Shown here: piece by piece, positions 41,646-56,200 of the stretch
Layout of the letters: every line of letters begins with the position of its first letter
How positions within the stretch are numbered: position 1 is the first letter of the stretch
Assembly (NCBI GenBank): GCA_911728435.2
Contig: OU452210.1
Span: forward strand, 10,974,001 to 11,038,000
Source: Apoderus coryli
Lineage: Eukaryota; Arthropoda; Insecta; Coleoptera; Attelabidae
Direction of reading: 5' to 3'
DNA: 64,000 bases
Program-made: the position numbers and the translations under genes
The notes under the pieces: model-generated
What the model saw: only the letters and a program-made list of their open reading frames with translations
Databases searched by the model: none
What the model was told of the DNA's origin: nothing

Positions 41646-44213
41646 TTACAACGAATAAAATTGTGTGGCAGTTGACGATTGCAATTCTATTTGGCCCATT
41701 TTAAATTGTAACCGTTGTAACCATCTCAATAACATCGGATTGTTTAAATTTGTGATTTTTACTTTTTCTTGAGATATTTCCTGATATATAATAGGCATGC
41801 AGTTTCTGCAGTTTTGCAACCGAACTTGCAAGTGACCTGGAAGCTGAAGAATATCGATATTTATTTTGATTTTACATATTATGTCATATTTACTTGTATA
41901 TATGTTGAACACAATACTGGAGTCCACAAAGGCAGCAATTTCACAATAATAGTTGATTGGCATTCTATTAAAGCCTCTAACATACTTAGAAAATGAAGAC
42001 TCACAATTTCACTTAGCTGAAAAATAATAGTAATTTGTTATATTAAATATATATATATATATATTTCCATATCGAAAGAGTTACCATTTTTGATTGTTGT
42101 ACCAATTGTAATATGCAAGGAGTAGCTTTAGCCCAAAAATCAAATAAAATATTCATTGTTGTATTGTAAGCTTCGCTTGTTGGTGCATGGTGATTTAATA
42201 TTTGTTCCAAATAGACTGTCCATAGCTAAAGAATAATGAAATATAATTTCAATACATAATATTATATAAAATATTTACTGTACTCGTACTTGACATAATA
42301 TGAACGTATGAAATAATGAGGACATATGAAGAACAGATGCTTTTGGTTGTTCTGCAAACTCAACCATAATAACTTGAATATGATCAGCAATTTGACATGA
42401 GGCTTCTTGTGGTATAGGTTGACAAAAATTTAGTGAAGTGGAACAACCCATTAATGATGTATGTGTTAAAGATCCGAGTAATAGCCAGGATAAAAGTCGT
42501 ATGTGTCCTACACATTCGATAAAATCTCTTGGACTACAAGATAAAATTTGACCATCATCAACCAATAAGATGCTCTTGTTTTAGAATCCTACATACCTCT
42601 GTTGATTTCCTGTTGTACTGTAAAGCCAGGGAAAATATTTGGTGACACCCCTGTTATCTCGGCCATTTCCCTTTGTAATCTCCAATGCTAAATATTGCGC
42701 TATACTACATTTAATTATACCTCCCAAAGTATCATCATTAAGCCCGACTGATGTGCCTTTGCAGTAGCTCTACAACATTACGAGTTGGCGTAATTAAAAA
42801 AATATATAATACATTTTTTGTTACCTTAATTTTAGAAATTGTGTGAAAGTCTGTTAAGAATTCCAATATATCTGTTAAATGTACTTTCATGCATTCAGCA
42901 ATACCGGTTTGGTATATGGATGAATATTCCGAACATACTGAATGATATTCTTTTGTAATTACATTTGATGGGATACCACCTCCGATATCCTAAAATATGA
43001 GAATTGATTTGAAACACCTATTATAGTAATATTGCTCTAACATAGGTACCTGCAAAATTAGGCTAATAATCATAATTAAATTGACATCAGGTACATTTGT
43101 TTTAAATTTTAATACTTGCACAAGTTCATATGTTACCATGCGACTTAGAATTAATTTATCCCTTTCCTAAAAGAGATAGAGATATAAAATATACAAGTTC
43201 TTGAAATTGGTACATTTACTGCTAAGAAAATAGACGCGTAGGTCATTATACGCACCTTTATAAACGCCCTATAACACAAATAACAAACTTCAGCTAATAA
43301 ATTATATCTCAAAGCATTTGTTTGTATTGCATAACTTAAAACTTTGGAGAATGGTTCTAAAATACCCTGAAAGATATAAGGATATTTTAAATAACAAGTT
43401 TTTCTAGACCGTTAAGCCGATATTGATAATACATACCTTAAATTGAGAAATTAGTGGCACTTTGAATAAACAAGCCATTATATTCAACAATGGATCAACA
43501 TCAACAAGAACATTTAATAAAAATAACAACTTTCTGAAGAATATCTCAAATTGTTGCAAAACAGTACTCCACATCGGCGTATATGGTCCTATAGTCGCTT
43601 CTTGAGGCAAGCAGTTGAGATACGATGCGACATTTTCCAATATTATCGGCAAGATATCAACAGGCAATGACTTTTTTGAATTTAATGTCTGAAACATTAA
43701 CACACACTTCATACTAGTATTTGTAGGTATACAGGGTGGTTTTTCAGAGTGTGAATTAGTGACATTATGAGTCTATTAACTGACCATAATTGAAATATAA
43801 TAGAAATATAGGTACAATTTAAAATAACAGAGCTAATTTTCACTTCGTGTATAACACTGGCACTGAAATTGATAAAAGTTCTAATAGTTTACAAAAAGGA
43901 AGTAATTACCTCAAAAAGAAGTTGTAACGGAGCTACTGGATTTAATTCGTTAAAGTCTACTAAAGCTTGTATAACACTTTTGAAAAACTGAAGCCGAATT
44001 TTTTCTGAAAATTAATGAAAAATTAAAATGAACATTTTTATACTTTAGAAGAGCTTACCGCTGGCTTTGGTTTGAAACATTTGTATAAAGATGCCATTTG
44101 GTGCTAATTGATGTAAAACACAACGCAAAAACTGATGCGCTACACTCACAGCGCCCCCCGGCAAATGCACAGTGCTATCATATTGCCAAGGGTACGATGC
44201 ATTATTAGCTATT
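41646..44213 (-). CDS. unc79: UNC79 exons 28-38 (C-terminus)
   Basis: Exons: 44059-44213, 43910-44004, 43437-43688, 43256-43366, 43050-43166, 42825-42989, 42597-42769, 42290-42533, 42085-42225, 41894-42016, 41646-41843. This is the best conserved part: AHQFLRCVLHQLAPNGIFIQ, PFSKVLSYAIQTNALRY, LLSWLLLGSLT, SVLHMSSLFHTFILCQ. The last intron (41844-41893) is only 50 nt; reading through it gives stops, so it must be removed. Confidence 0.94.
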
Positions 44214-47200
44214 CTAAAAATGTTTTACAAAAACGCAATAATGAATGATTAATTAATTAATTCCTGTCAGTATATCTTACTTAGATACTATACTAAGTAT
44301 ATCCGGCAATAACGGAGCAGCTAGACTTGGCTCCCGATGAATAAAAGTTCCCAGTGTTATAATACATAATCCAATTTCTTCATCACTATATTCTTGTTTG
44401 ACTGTACCACATTCTGAACATCTTTCATTATTACATTCTTCACCTATTCGATAGGAGCTTTGTTTTGTTTCTGAATTTCCTATTAATGTAAAATGAGTAG
44501 TATAAACACAAAAATTCAGTTGATGGTTCTGAGTTATTTACCATCAATTTTAGGTGATATTTGTGGACTAATGAGCCAAGATCCAGGTTTTTTTGGATCT
44601 GGCGATTGATAGGAATTCATAGTAAATGGTCCAACTTTTCGTATCCGTTGTCTGGTGTTAAGCATTACGTCCCCTAATTAGTAAAATATATGTTTAACAA
44701 ATATAAATTAGGCAATAAAACAACTAGGTACCAGCTTGGGTTATATTAAGTGTGTTTGCTACTCACGATGATGTATTTCTGTTTGAGTAATTTTATATTC
44801 ATGTCCATTTTCATCACCTTCCTCAACATTGGGTGGGCTTTCCAACGCTACTTGTTTAATAAGCTTTCTAGGACTATGAGTTTGTGATGTACTTGGTTGT
44901 TCATGCGGCACTTGCGGTATTTTTTGGTAGTGTGTTCTACCAAATTGTGGATTGATACCTAACGCTTGTCGTACTCTATCCACTAGATGCGAAATGTCTT
45001 TAGAATGCGGCCCTATCGGTAATAATCGTTCTTGTGTAGGTATTTCTAACTGTGATCCCTTTGGCGAAAAGAAACTGTCTAAATTTATATCTGGAAATTC
45101 GGAAATGACTGTAAACGAATGTTTGGCATGAAATTTTAGAGATTCTAACTAACATAGTATATTATTTAAAATCTGAATCATATTTATTTTATACAAATTG
45201 CAAATGCCGGAAAGGCAATTTAGAAACATTTTAAGGTGTGCATGGGCATAATAGGCCGATAACAATTAAGAAAACAACAGCTATGGAGAATCAACACAAA
45301 AGTTAAACGGTGTAGACTATAAAAAGCCAACCTTTCGAAGTCTAACAATATTTAGGGTGTTTCAAATGTAAATAGAAGATAGTTCGTCATAAATATAAAC
45401 GTTTGGAAAAAAATTAACCATTGAGAACATAATATAACGTCGTAAACTAAAATAAAAATGGTTATTTCAAACTACATTTGCTGAAATTGTGTGAAATAAT
45501 TAATCACTATATTTTTTCCTAAAAAGGTTACTGCCTATTTCTAACCAACCAACCAACCACCCGAAGTAAATATTACCTGGTGATCTAATTGGTCCAATTG
45601 GCAATAGTCTTTCAATCGTTGGTGTTGGCAGGTTTTGAGTATTATTTTTTGAATTATCATCGGAATCTGATACTGGAGTACACATGGGTGTTGTCATAGG
45701 TTCAATAATTCGTTTGTATCTTCCAATAGGTGTTGGTTTTAACACGTGCCCTGTTGTTGTTTCAATCGTTGTAGATGAGAGTTCTCGATGCGATGGGTTG
45801 GTTACTGTTTTCGCTGTCTGCGATATCATAAGTGTTCCTTACAGAATAATACAAATTTAATGCTATAATTATACATTTAGCTTGACAATCGACAACAATA
45901 CCATTTATATTAAGAGTATAGCTATTATGCAATTACCGTTAACAAGATTTGTAGTAGTTGTGGCTGTTGATGTTGGTTTTAAACGTGTAGCGTTTTCTGT
46001 ATTGTCTTGACGTTGGTCATCGAGAAATTTAATTGAATCTTCTCCGCTTCCAATTATCCATGTAGGTCTATTTTTAGTTGTTATTTTTTTCATTTCCATT
46101 AGACTGCCCACAGCTACACTCTCTTTCCTAGATTTAATATCTGCTACTGTCTTTTCCATAAACTGTTTACTTGCAGCATTATTTGAGTTATCACTCATGC
46201 CTATAAAACATAAAACTATTTGTTATGAATATTTAAACTACTAACTAAAAACGTAGACGTAGACTCAGCAATTACCATCGTCAAAAGAACCTTGAACACT
46301 CCCATGTAATGTACTATCCGATACATCGCTTTCGGGTATAGCTATAAGTTCTGATTCTGTGTCGTCATCAATACTAATGTCTGTTATTTTTTTACATGAC
46401 TTATTTTCCCATTTTTTCTCAGCAGGAACAGATTGTTGTAGTGCCTCTTCCCAATGGGTTTCCATACTGGTCACTGATGATGGTTTATTATAAGACACTT
46501 GAACTTTCCCGCCGCGGGAACTTAGTGACACTTGAATTGACTGACCATCTGATGAATACATTGGAGATAAAGGAGGTGTGGTCCGTTCTTGCTGTTCAAA
46601 TTCGGAACCTACACATGTTAATTTAAATATTTTAGTAGAATTAAATTCCGTCATACTATTCATATTCTTGCCCATACCTCTAGATCGTGATGGCATTTGA
46701 CCCATAATTATTGTTGCTGGAATTCTTCGACATACATGGTTCTGAGCATCAAGAGTATTCAAAACTATTTTTATTAAAGCAGTTACTTGCATACTATTGG
46801 GATGATGGCTATATTGATACTATAATGAAAGTTAGATCGGTTATACAAATTGTTATGACTTATTTTTGAATATAGTTTAGAGTCAGATGAACACTATTTT
46901 ACCTTATATAATACAACAACTAATGCCATCAGCCAGTGACGCCTAGTGTGGGGTTCTAAATTCCATAAACTATATAGTGGTTCTTGAAATTCCATTGCAT
47001 TTGGTATGTAATATGGCGATGGAGCATATTGTAATAAAATTAAACACGTTGGCAAAATAATTCGGCCGATTAAATGATTTTGGTCCATTAGCTGTGGTAA
47101 ATTCGATAAAAAAACATTGAATACTGGTGAAGCACGCAATGTTTGTGGCGGCAAGTAAATTCCACGATCATTTGGACTATATCCTAAAAGATAGTATTCC

Positions 47201-50200
47201 CATTCATATTATGTAGATTATATTGCATAAATATTATTAAATTTCGCACCTAGTAAGAGCCACAAATGTTTCAAGACAATGGTTTGTGTCCGACTTAAAT
47301 TTTTCTCTTCCGCAGGGTATGCTTGATCTGATCTAGATAAAAATTGTAACAAAAGGAAAACCAGCAAATGCATTGTCTCTTTATCGCCCTGTTCTAAGTC
47401 TATAATTTTTTGGAGATACAGAGTAAAGTTTTGGTCGTCAATGACATTGAGAGAGTGCATGTGACCATCTAAAAGAAATAATATATTCACAACTTATTAT
47501 TAGGTAATTAAAGAATTTGTCGCTATAGTTTTTTCAAATTTTAAAGTATTTAGTTTATTGGGTGTGCATTACAACTACAAGTACCTACTACAGATAAACT
47601 TAACAAAATCATTACATACCTTTTACGTAAAATCTATTCTTTTAACTTAAACACTTCAGTCATTGGCTATATCATTTACCTTGATGATTGAATTCCTCCT
47701 AACGTACTTTCAAAATAATATAGGCAATGAACCAAGAAACTTTTGGAACTATTTTCATTCTAAAAATAATTCTCCGAGAATTCCGGGAGTACCTAATGAT
47801 TTATAATGATAAAAAGGTTACTGATCCTCAAAATATAATAAATGCGTTTGTTAACTCCTTTGAGAGTGTATATATGGGTTCTTCTGGATATCAGCCTGGT
47901 TCGCATGTCTTGTCGTACGTCGACCCGGTCAGATTTGAGTCTGTTACACAGAATGATAAGATATTTATAATAATTTAGCAGTAAACACAAAGGTTTTTCC
48001 ATCTCAGTGGAAGAAGTCTAAGATAGTGCCGGTATTTAAGTCGGTTGAGAAGTCGATTGTTGGTAACTACAGACCTATTTGAGAATTTAACAAATAAATT
48101 TCTAATAAAACATGCACTAATATTTTTATCACAACAGAAAAAATTCTATCTATTTATAAATGTTGTATATTATGATGTAGTGGGTAATTTAGCCAAGCTA
48201 AGCAATGTTGCTGCTACTTTATTTGCTATTAGTTTGTACTATTAAAGCATTACAGTAATACCTAATATTTTACAATGTGGAGTAAAGGATTTAATTATAT
48301 TATTTTATGATATCGCTGGGAATGAATACAAATTGTGCCTACTGTGAAAAAACATGCTACATACAATTTGAAATTTCTCTCTTGAATGATGAAAAAAATG
48401 GGATTATCTCAATGTTATTACCCCATTTTAGTTCTTCTAGGTCACAAGATGACATCCTTTCTTTGGATCCTCCACTCCTTGCTTTGCATAATGTTCTCTT
48501 TTACTTTTCAAAAGTAAATTTGAAATGAAAAATTTTATGGATTTCTTACAGCACGGAAAATATAAATTTGTTTTTTAGTTTTCAATAGATAGGTATATTT
48601 ACCAAAAGCGTATTTTTCCATAATTCAAATTGATAATAAATATACAATATTCCTAACTTCTTCCGGTGCACCACTATGTTAAATATCCAGTTGAATTAGT
48701 AAAGATCATCAAACGTGAGGTACCATGGTTGTTAGGCTGTCGAGAGGTAGGGCTTCTTTTCAAAGTTTTGCTGACATGACTGGTTGTATTCAGTGCACTA
48801 TTGATGGCTAGACCCTGTTCAATTATAGGGCATATCGGGTAAATACGCGCCTAGTTGTGCGCTGAATGCTAATTCGTCCAGTTGCGCGTTGAATGCCAAT
48901 TAGGTTGTAGGGGAGCCGAGCTATCAGTAGTAAAGTGTAAAAAACCACGATGACTCCTGAAGATGACAACCACTTCTGCCGGCAAAACTTTAAGAAGAAT
49001 GTCTCACAACTGAATGTTAATATGAAAGAAGACACACATGCAGCCGTAAATCAGCAAGTCTACATCTAATTTCTACCTGGTATGCTGTTACTAGTGCCTA
49101 AAAACTGACCCAGTCCAAATCGTGAGCTTTTTCTTTTCAATATTGGTGCCGAATATTGACGACTATATACCTTTTCCTTTGTGTCGGATATGTAAACTAA
49201 AAATATGTTATAATATATAATAATTTTTTTTTCTTTGACCTCTTTTTTATAATTTGTTTTTTTTTTGATAGTATTTTCTTGATTTTAGGTCAATTTGCAA
49301 ATAATACTGCTTTATGAAAGGCACATTGTATTTTATAAGAAATGTCGAATAAATCTTGACGTTTCGATCATTTTTTTGATCTTTCTCAAAATAGTCTAAA
49401 AGTAAACAACTAAAAACATTTAAGTGAATAAACAACCTGTATGGCATGAATATTGCTCAAGCCCAAATCAACAAACACATTATTACACAAAAACCCAACA
49501 TATACAGGGTGGTCCAACGAAAAGTTTGCACCTAGCTTTTCTCTTTTTTTTGTAGTCGAATGCGAAAATGCTCGGACACGTCGATTTTGCTTTTGAGGGG
49601 GACACATTTTAAACATATTTTTCGATCTGCGCCTTTAACCCCCTAGCGGGGGTGAGTAACAACCCTAAAATTTTAAATGGAAAGAGGGGTCTAATGACAT
49701 ATCATTTGAAAGGACACAAAATTGTCTTTCTAATGATACCCTATTTGTCGAATTTTACTAAAACAGTTAATACGAAAACGACTTTAAAGACATTAAGCCG
49801 ATAATTTTGGTATTAATGAGAAATACAAATAAGTTTTAATTATTGCGAGTGAAAACACCTGCAATCGTTAGTACATTCCAATGTTTGTTAGTTTTAACAT
49901 TGCTTTGTAAAAAAAGTAAACAAGCTGTTAAATTGATTTATTAAAACGTTACATTAACAAATGTTGAAAATGAGACCCATTTGATTCCATACAATAATAC
50001 AGATTTTGTTCAAATCTATTTCTAACATTTTGTAGCATATCAGGTGTTATGTTTCTGCACTCTTCTGTAATGCGTTGGCGAAGATCTTCTATGGACTCGG
50101 GCTTCGTGGCAAAACATTTATTTTTTAAGTGCCCCCAAAGAAAAAAGTCTAAAGGCGATAAATCCGGTGACCTGGCAGGCCATTCAATTGGGCCCCTCCT

Positions 50201-53200
50201 TCCAATCCACCGTCCAGGGAACCGGTCATCTAAGAACTGTCTTACAGGAGCCACATAGTGCGGAGGTGCTCCATCTTGCTGGAAATAAAGCCGATCAGCA
50301 GTATGATTTTGGTCATCTTCTATTATTTGTGTTATTAAAGGATCAATTGTGTCTTCAAGCATGTTTAGGTACACTTCACCAGTTAAATTTCCAGGAATAA
50401 AAAGTGGTCCTATAATATGATTTCCTAATATGCCACACCAGACGTTTATTTTTTGAGGATACTGGGTATGAACCTCACGGAATAAATGTGGGTTACTGTC
50501 TTCCCAGTAACGGCAATTGTGCCTATTTACAGCTCCATTCAAATAAAATGTGCATTCGTCGGAAAAACAAATGTTAAATAATAATTGCGGATCTTCAATT
50601 AAACGCTGGCTCATTGCTTCACAAAATTGCAGCCTTCTATCAGGATCATCCTCATTTAGTTCCTGTACTAATTTGATTTTGTACGGATGAAATTTGTACG
50701 CTTTTAAAATTCGTATTATGGACGAACGGGAGACACCTGAGGCTTCAGCTAGTTGACGGGTACTTTGACTATGATCCATTTCAACATGCCCTAAAACAGC
50801 GACTTCCACAGCTTCATTTCTGATCGGTTTCTGCGGCTGGTGTTTTACATTACAGACAGATCCGGTATCTACAAACTTTTTAACTAACTTGCCAACGTAC
50901 ACATCATTCACATTTTTATCGGGATGTCTCTCATTAAATAAGCGAGCCGTAAGTCTAGCACTACTATTATTTTGAAAATAAAGTTTAACAATTTCAACTC
51001 GTTCTAGAATGGAATAAATCATTTTGTACGGTAAAAGTAAAATAACTTGAGAAGCAACCAAACTGAATCAATGAAAAGACTAAAATAAACGGTGTAAATT
51101 CTTTTCCTACACGTATCTGCAGTTTTTATTTCAACAAAAAACGCAAACGATTAGTGAGGAATTTAGTTCTGATAAATAAGATAGTGTTTTTGAAATCCCG
51201 TTTTTCTTGAAAGTAAATAATTTAGAAATGATTGTAGTTGTTTTCAGTCGTAATAATTAAAACTTATTTGTATTTCTCATTAATACCAAAATTATCGGCT
51301 TAATGTTTTTAAAGTCGTTTTCGTATTAACTGTTTTAGTAAAATTCGACAAATAGGGTATCATTAGAAAGACAATTTTGTGTCCTTTCAAATGATATGTC
51401 ATTAGACCCCTCTTTCCATTTAAAATTTTAGGGTTGTTACTCACCCCCGCTAGGGGGTTAAAGGCGCAGATCGAAAAATATGTTTAAAATGTGTCCCCCT
51501 CAAAAGCAAAATCGACGTGTCCGAGCATTTTCGCATTCGACTACAAAAAAAAGAGAAAAGCTAGGTGCAAACTTTTCGTTGGACCACCCTGTATATAATA
51601 CTTAGATGAAAAAGTAGGTAGTTATAGTTTTCAAAAAAAAAAAAGATCTAAAACTTTGACACAGTGTATCTCGGAAATAATGCTCTCACCGGTACCTATA
51701 TATTATGTTTGTATAAGATTAAATTACAGCAAACGTTTTATTTTAAAAACTTAAGGAAGAGAAAGATAAGACGTGTATCGAAACACCCACTCCATCATAA
51801 GAACACATCCGAAGAAATTCCGAAATAATAATAAAGTTCCTATTAGTTTGTCATACCTAAGTATACCTACTGTGCCACATTTTTTAATTAAGAATTTATT
51901 TTCTCATAACTGACGAGACTGATGAACGTAAAATAACTATTGTTATAGTAGTCGTATATAATAACTGTCGTGGTTAATTAAATCGTACCTGATTTGCCTT
52001 CCTGATGACGAATTATAGGTGCTGGTGCTGACATCGTCCGTTTATATGGCCATTTGGTTCCAAAGCTTGCACTCAATGTTTTTATAGAGCTTGCAATGCT
52101 GCCTTCGGAGAGGCCAGAAAGGGCATCATGAGCTCTTTGTATTTTTTTAGCGAATATATCACTATTTACATCAGTATTTTTTAAATCTATATCAATAAAT
52201 TAATAAATACCTACTATAGCCTTTACTATTATAATTAAGTTACCTCGTAAATAAATAATATCACCAGATTTTTCTAATGCAATTTGTGCTTCTATGAATA
52301 ATGTATCAAATCTGTTTAGAAAAAATTCCCAGTTTATTATTTTTCTTTCACTAAGTGAATTGTGAAGTTGATAAATAGATTGTAAAACCATAGGTCTATC
52401 CAATATAACTGTATCAAATTGTGTTTCTAGACACATTATTAATGACTGAAAAGTTTGTATAATCAATTACCAAACCTATACGTATTTAAATTATTAAATG
52501 TTCTTACTTTCACAGCTAAATCGTGTATTGTCCCCAGATACAGTGTAGATCTTTGTGCTACGTAAATATTATTGTCATCCATACTAGAAATTAAATAACA
52601 AAATGCATTTGCTAATGCGGCTTGTAATTGCATTTGGTTTCTTAATGGACATTCGGTCATAAATCTCGCCAAAACAGTGACACGTTCGACGGCTGTAAAT
52701 CGCACACGCCAATCTTGATCGTGAAAATTGTCTTGAATTATTCTCCAAAAGACATCATTACCCGCTGGTAGTGTTATGCAGTGTAGGAGCAGAGGAACAG
52801 CTTCTTGACAAATATGTGAAAATTCCGAATTAAGGAGACACCATAAGCTAGTAATGAAAGTTTTCATTTTAATGGATAGATATTTTATTGTGTTTATTGT
52901 TGATCTAAGTAAGTATACATAGCCAAATAAATATATATTGTAAAGCAGTAGAAAGAAAGCTTTCCACAACATCCGATCGTTCAAAACGAACTCTAAGCGT
53001 TACGTGAATTGGAAATACTATGAAAATCATAAATCACTTTCCATACCTAGCGGTAGATAGGTACTTAATTATTTTTTTCTTGTATTTCTTGAACCTTGTT
53101 GACATTTTTAATATAGATATCTTGGCAAAAATTCAATTATACAAAGAACCTTATATCCCAAGAATATCTATATTAATTAACCTGCTCACAAAACTGTCTT

Positions 53201-56200
53201 TTCAAAATAAAGCAATGTTTACGAACAAAAGTATTAAATTACTTAACTTACTTTTTGATTATAAGATTTTCCTGACACCATATAAAATAACCTCTATGCT
53301 CTTTAGAAGCTTTCGTACAGGCATCACCGTTTAATATCAAAATATTTAAACTTTTTAACATATAATACAATATATCTGGCTTTTTAACCTTGGGAAGTTC
53401 CAACAGTAGTTGATGTATATATTGAATGGTTTCTGGTAAATTATCAACAGAAAATCTAAATTTTCCTAAAGACGTCTGCCAAAAATCAATATCATCTTCA
53501 CCTGAATCCGTTTCAATTAGCTCATCTGTTTCACCAATTACTTGTGGTCTAGAGGCAATAGATGCAGTGGCTACTGCTGAAAGTATAAGGTACATAAACA
53601 AAGTTCTGTATTAGAGTAGGTACTTATATAGGTAGGTAACTTACCTAAATCTGTCTCTGATAATGTGATAGCCCTTGCAACAGCTGATACAGTTTTTTCT
53701 GCTGGTATTATAGCAGCTAAATCAAGCTGTTCGGAAACAGTTTCTACAGTTGCAGTCATAATCTAAAATCATCAATTATGCAATAGATAAGTAACAAACT
53801 GGTAGGGTATTTGGGCTAAAATGTATACACTTACAGAACACACGTGTGGCATATGAACTAACACTCCTCCCACAGAATGAACTTCTGGTATTGGCATATT
53901 CAACACTACATCAGATGACTTTGATTCTTTCTTGTCAGAGTCAGGTGAGTTTTTGTTACGATTTTGTGATGTTTCATCAGATACTTCAGATTCTAATGGA
54001 GGCTACAAATAATATCAAATCTAAAATGTCACCTACACTAAATAATTTTAGATATTATAAATCGTTTCGATTATAATTAGGTATTAGAGCGATATAGTGA
54101 AAACCATTTACATCTGGTGGATGTGCAAGCGTAACTGGTGACAAATAAATAATTAATTCAAATGCTAATTGGTGCCACATTGTACTTGATTCGCAGTAAG
54201 TGCACTCTGTATAAGAAGAACATATATGTGAACCAATCCAAGCTGCTGTGATCATACTTTTCAGTAACCAGCATACATTTTTACACAATGAACAGTTCAG
54301 TCCTGTGTGTTTATCAACTTCTTGTAATTCCATTTGTTTTAGGAGGATATCCAACATTATGATGCAACATGACAAGTTCATTTCAGTTTCATTTTCAATA
54401 TTTGCTTTTGTTAGATCGATATCCTCATCTGATATTGACGTTTTTGTTGAATCGCATGGTTGTATTTCTTTAGCTACAAAGTTATATATTCTTAGTAGTA
54501 TTTTCATAAACAGGGTGTTCGTTAATTAACGGAACGGCGAATATTTTCAAAATGGTACATTTTAAAAAGAAAAGTCGAGACCCGTCAGTTTTCATTTATG
54601 TTTAGCAATTTTGTAGCCTACGTATTTGAACCAAAATCTGCCGCATGGCGGCGACACCCCCATGTGGGGGGTAACAAGAGAATTTTTGAGAAATGGCAGG
54701 TTTTCTTAACGAAGTCAATTTTGTATTTTGACCTACGTTACTCGCTATAAATGCTGTCCCTTCTCTTCTTCTCTTGTTCAACTCTTTCCAAGACCCCAGC
54801 CACCTACTATTGATCCCCAGACTTGGTTCCAGCCAGATGGGACACCACCACATTTTGCTCGCGTACCTAGTATTAAATTATTTAAATACGGTTTTTCCCA
54901 ATTGCTGGATAGGTCGGAGGGGTCAAATTGAGTAGCCAGCGAGATCGCTCGATTTGAACCCCTTCTATGTGGACCGTGTTCACCTAAATAGGCCACAGAA
55001 TTTAGATGAATTAAGGCACCTCATTCAAAATGAGATGCAATTGATCGATCACTCCTGAGATCATAGCGAACGTGCAACGCCCGTTTGTGAAAGGGTTAAC
55101 CCATTTCCAAACGGTTAACGGTGCACACTCTGAGCAACTGCTCTAGATAGTCCTCCAAAAAACAAAATTAATTAGGTATTTTCGTTATTTCATTAATGAC
55201 AAAGCGAAACATCCAAAAGTGGATAAGGAGGCAGAAACCTGCAATTTTCTCAAAAATATTCTTGTTACCACCTTCATGTGGCACATCATTATACTCAGGA
55301 CAAGAGCAGCATCTCAAAAGTGCCCAAAAAAAAAAGGGTTGCAATTTGAAACAAACATGACTTAGATAGAGTAGCCGCCATGCATTTCGTAGGCTACAAA
55401 ATTGCTAAACATAAATGAAAACTGACGTGTCTCGGCTTTTCTTCTTAAAATGTACCATTTTGAAAATAATCGCCCCTACTTAATTATATAACTAGGTATA
55501 GAAATTACTTATAGAATCGCGCTTCTGAATAGGTACGTCAAATTGTTGAATTGTTTCACTAACATCGTTACCCGATTTCATGAATGATACACCGTCTCCA
55601 AATATTGAAAATAATAAATGTAATGGTATTATAATTTCCAGAGATGTTAATGTCTGAAATATATTCATTTTGAATTTTAATATGAAAATCACAAAACCAA
55701 TATTGTCATACTTGTAACCATTTTAAAGCCTGTTGTTGTATTTTAGCATTTGTTTTTTGAAACCGCAATGCCACAAATTGAAACATCTTCTTCGCGTCAA
55801 ATCCAAGTGGTCCATTTTCACAGTTAAGAATTTTACCCAATGTGCATTTTAATTCTGGAAGTGCTTTTTCTGGTACCCCGTTTACAATTGCTTCCATCCA
55901 ATGAGGCATTTCATAATTCCATATGTCTTGTGTAATTACTCCATAAGACACGAGACAGAATATTCGGTCTAAACCTTCCTTTAGATGATTTGTCCGCGAA
56001 GCAAGAGTGTCCCTAAAAATAAAGACGATAAAATGCAATACGATGGTAGCTCTTTCTCGAAAACATCTATGTTCTCCGGTTCTTTACCACTAGATGTTTT
56101 AATATCCACCGATGACGAAAATAGTATTGCATTTGTATTTAATAAAATAAAAAATAATGTACTTATGTCTACTTGACGAGATGTAAGTAGATAATTGTTG

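Noticed and set aside
43727..43760. TACAGGGTGGTTTTTC, a mariner-like end in UNC79 intron 29
   Set aside because: I could not find a matching inverted partner within the intron, so no element is called.
50049..50400. Plus-strand ORFs of 69 and 77 aa (also at 60899-61250)
   Set aside because: They lie antisense inside the transposase gene and appear twice only because the element is duplicated.
54602..54996. Minus-strand ORFs of 83 and 72 aa, Gly/Trp-rich
   Set aside because: They are shadows of the transposase relic in UNC79 intron 12, whose real remains are on the plus strand.
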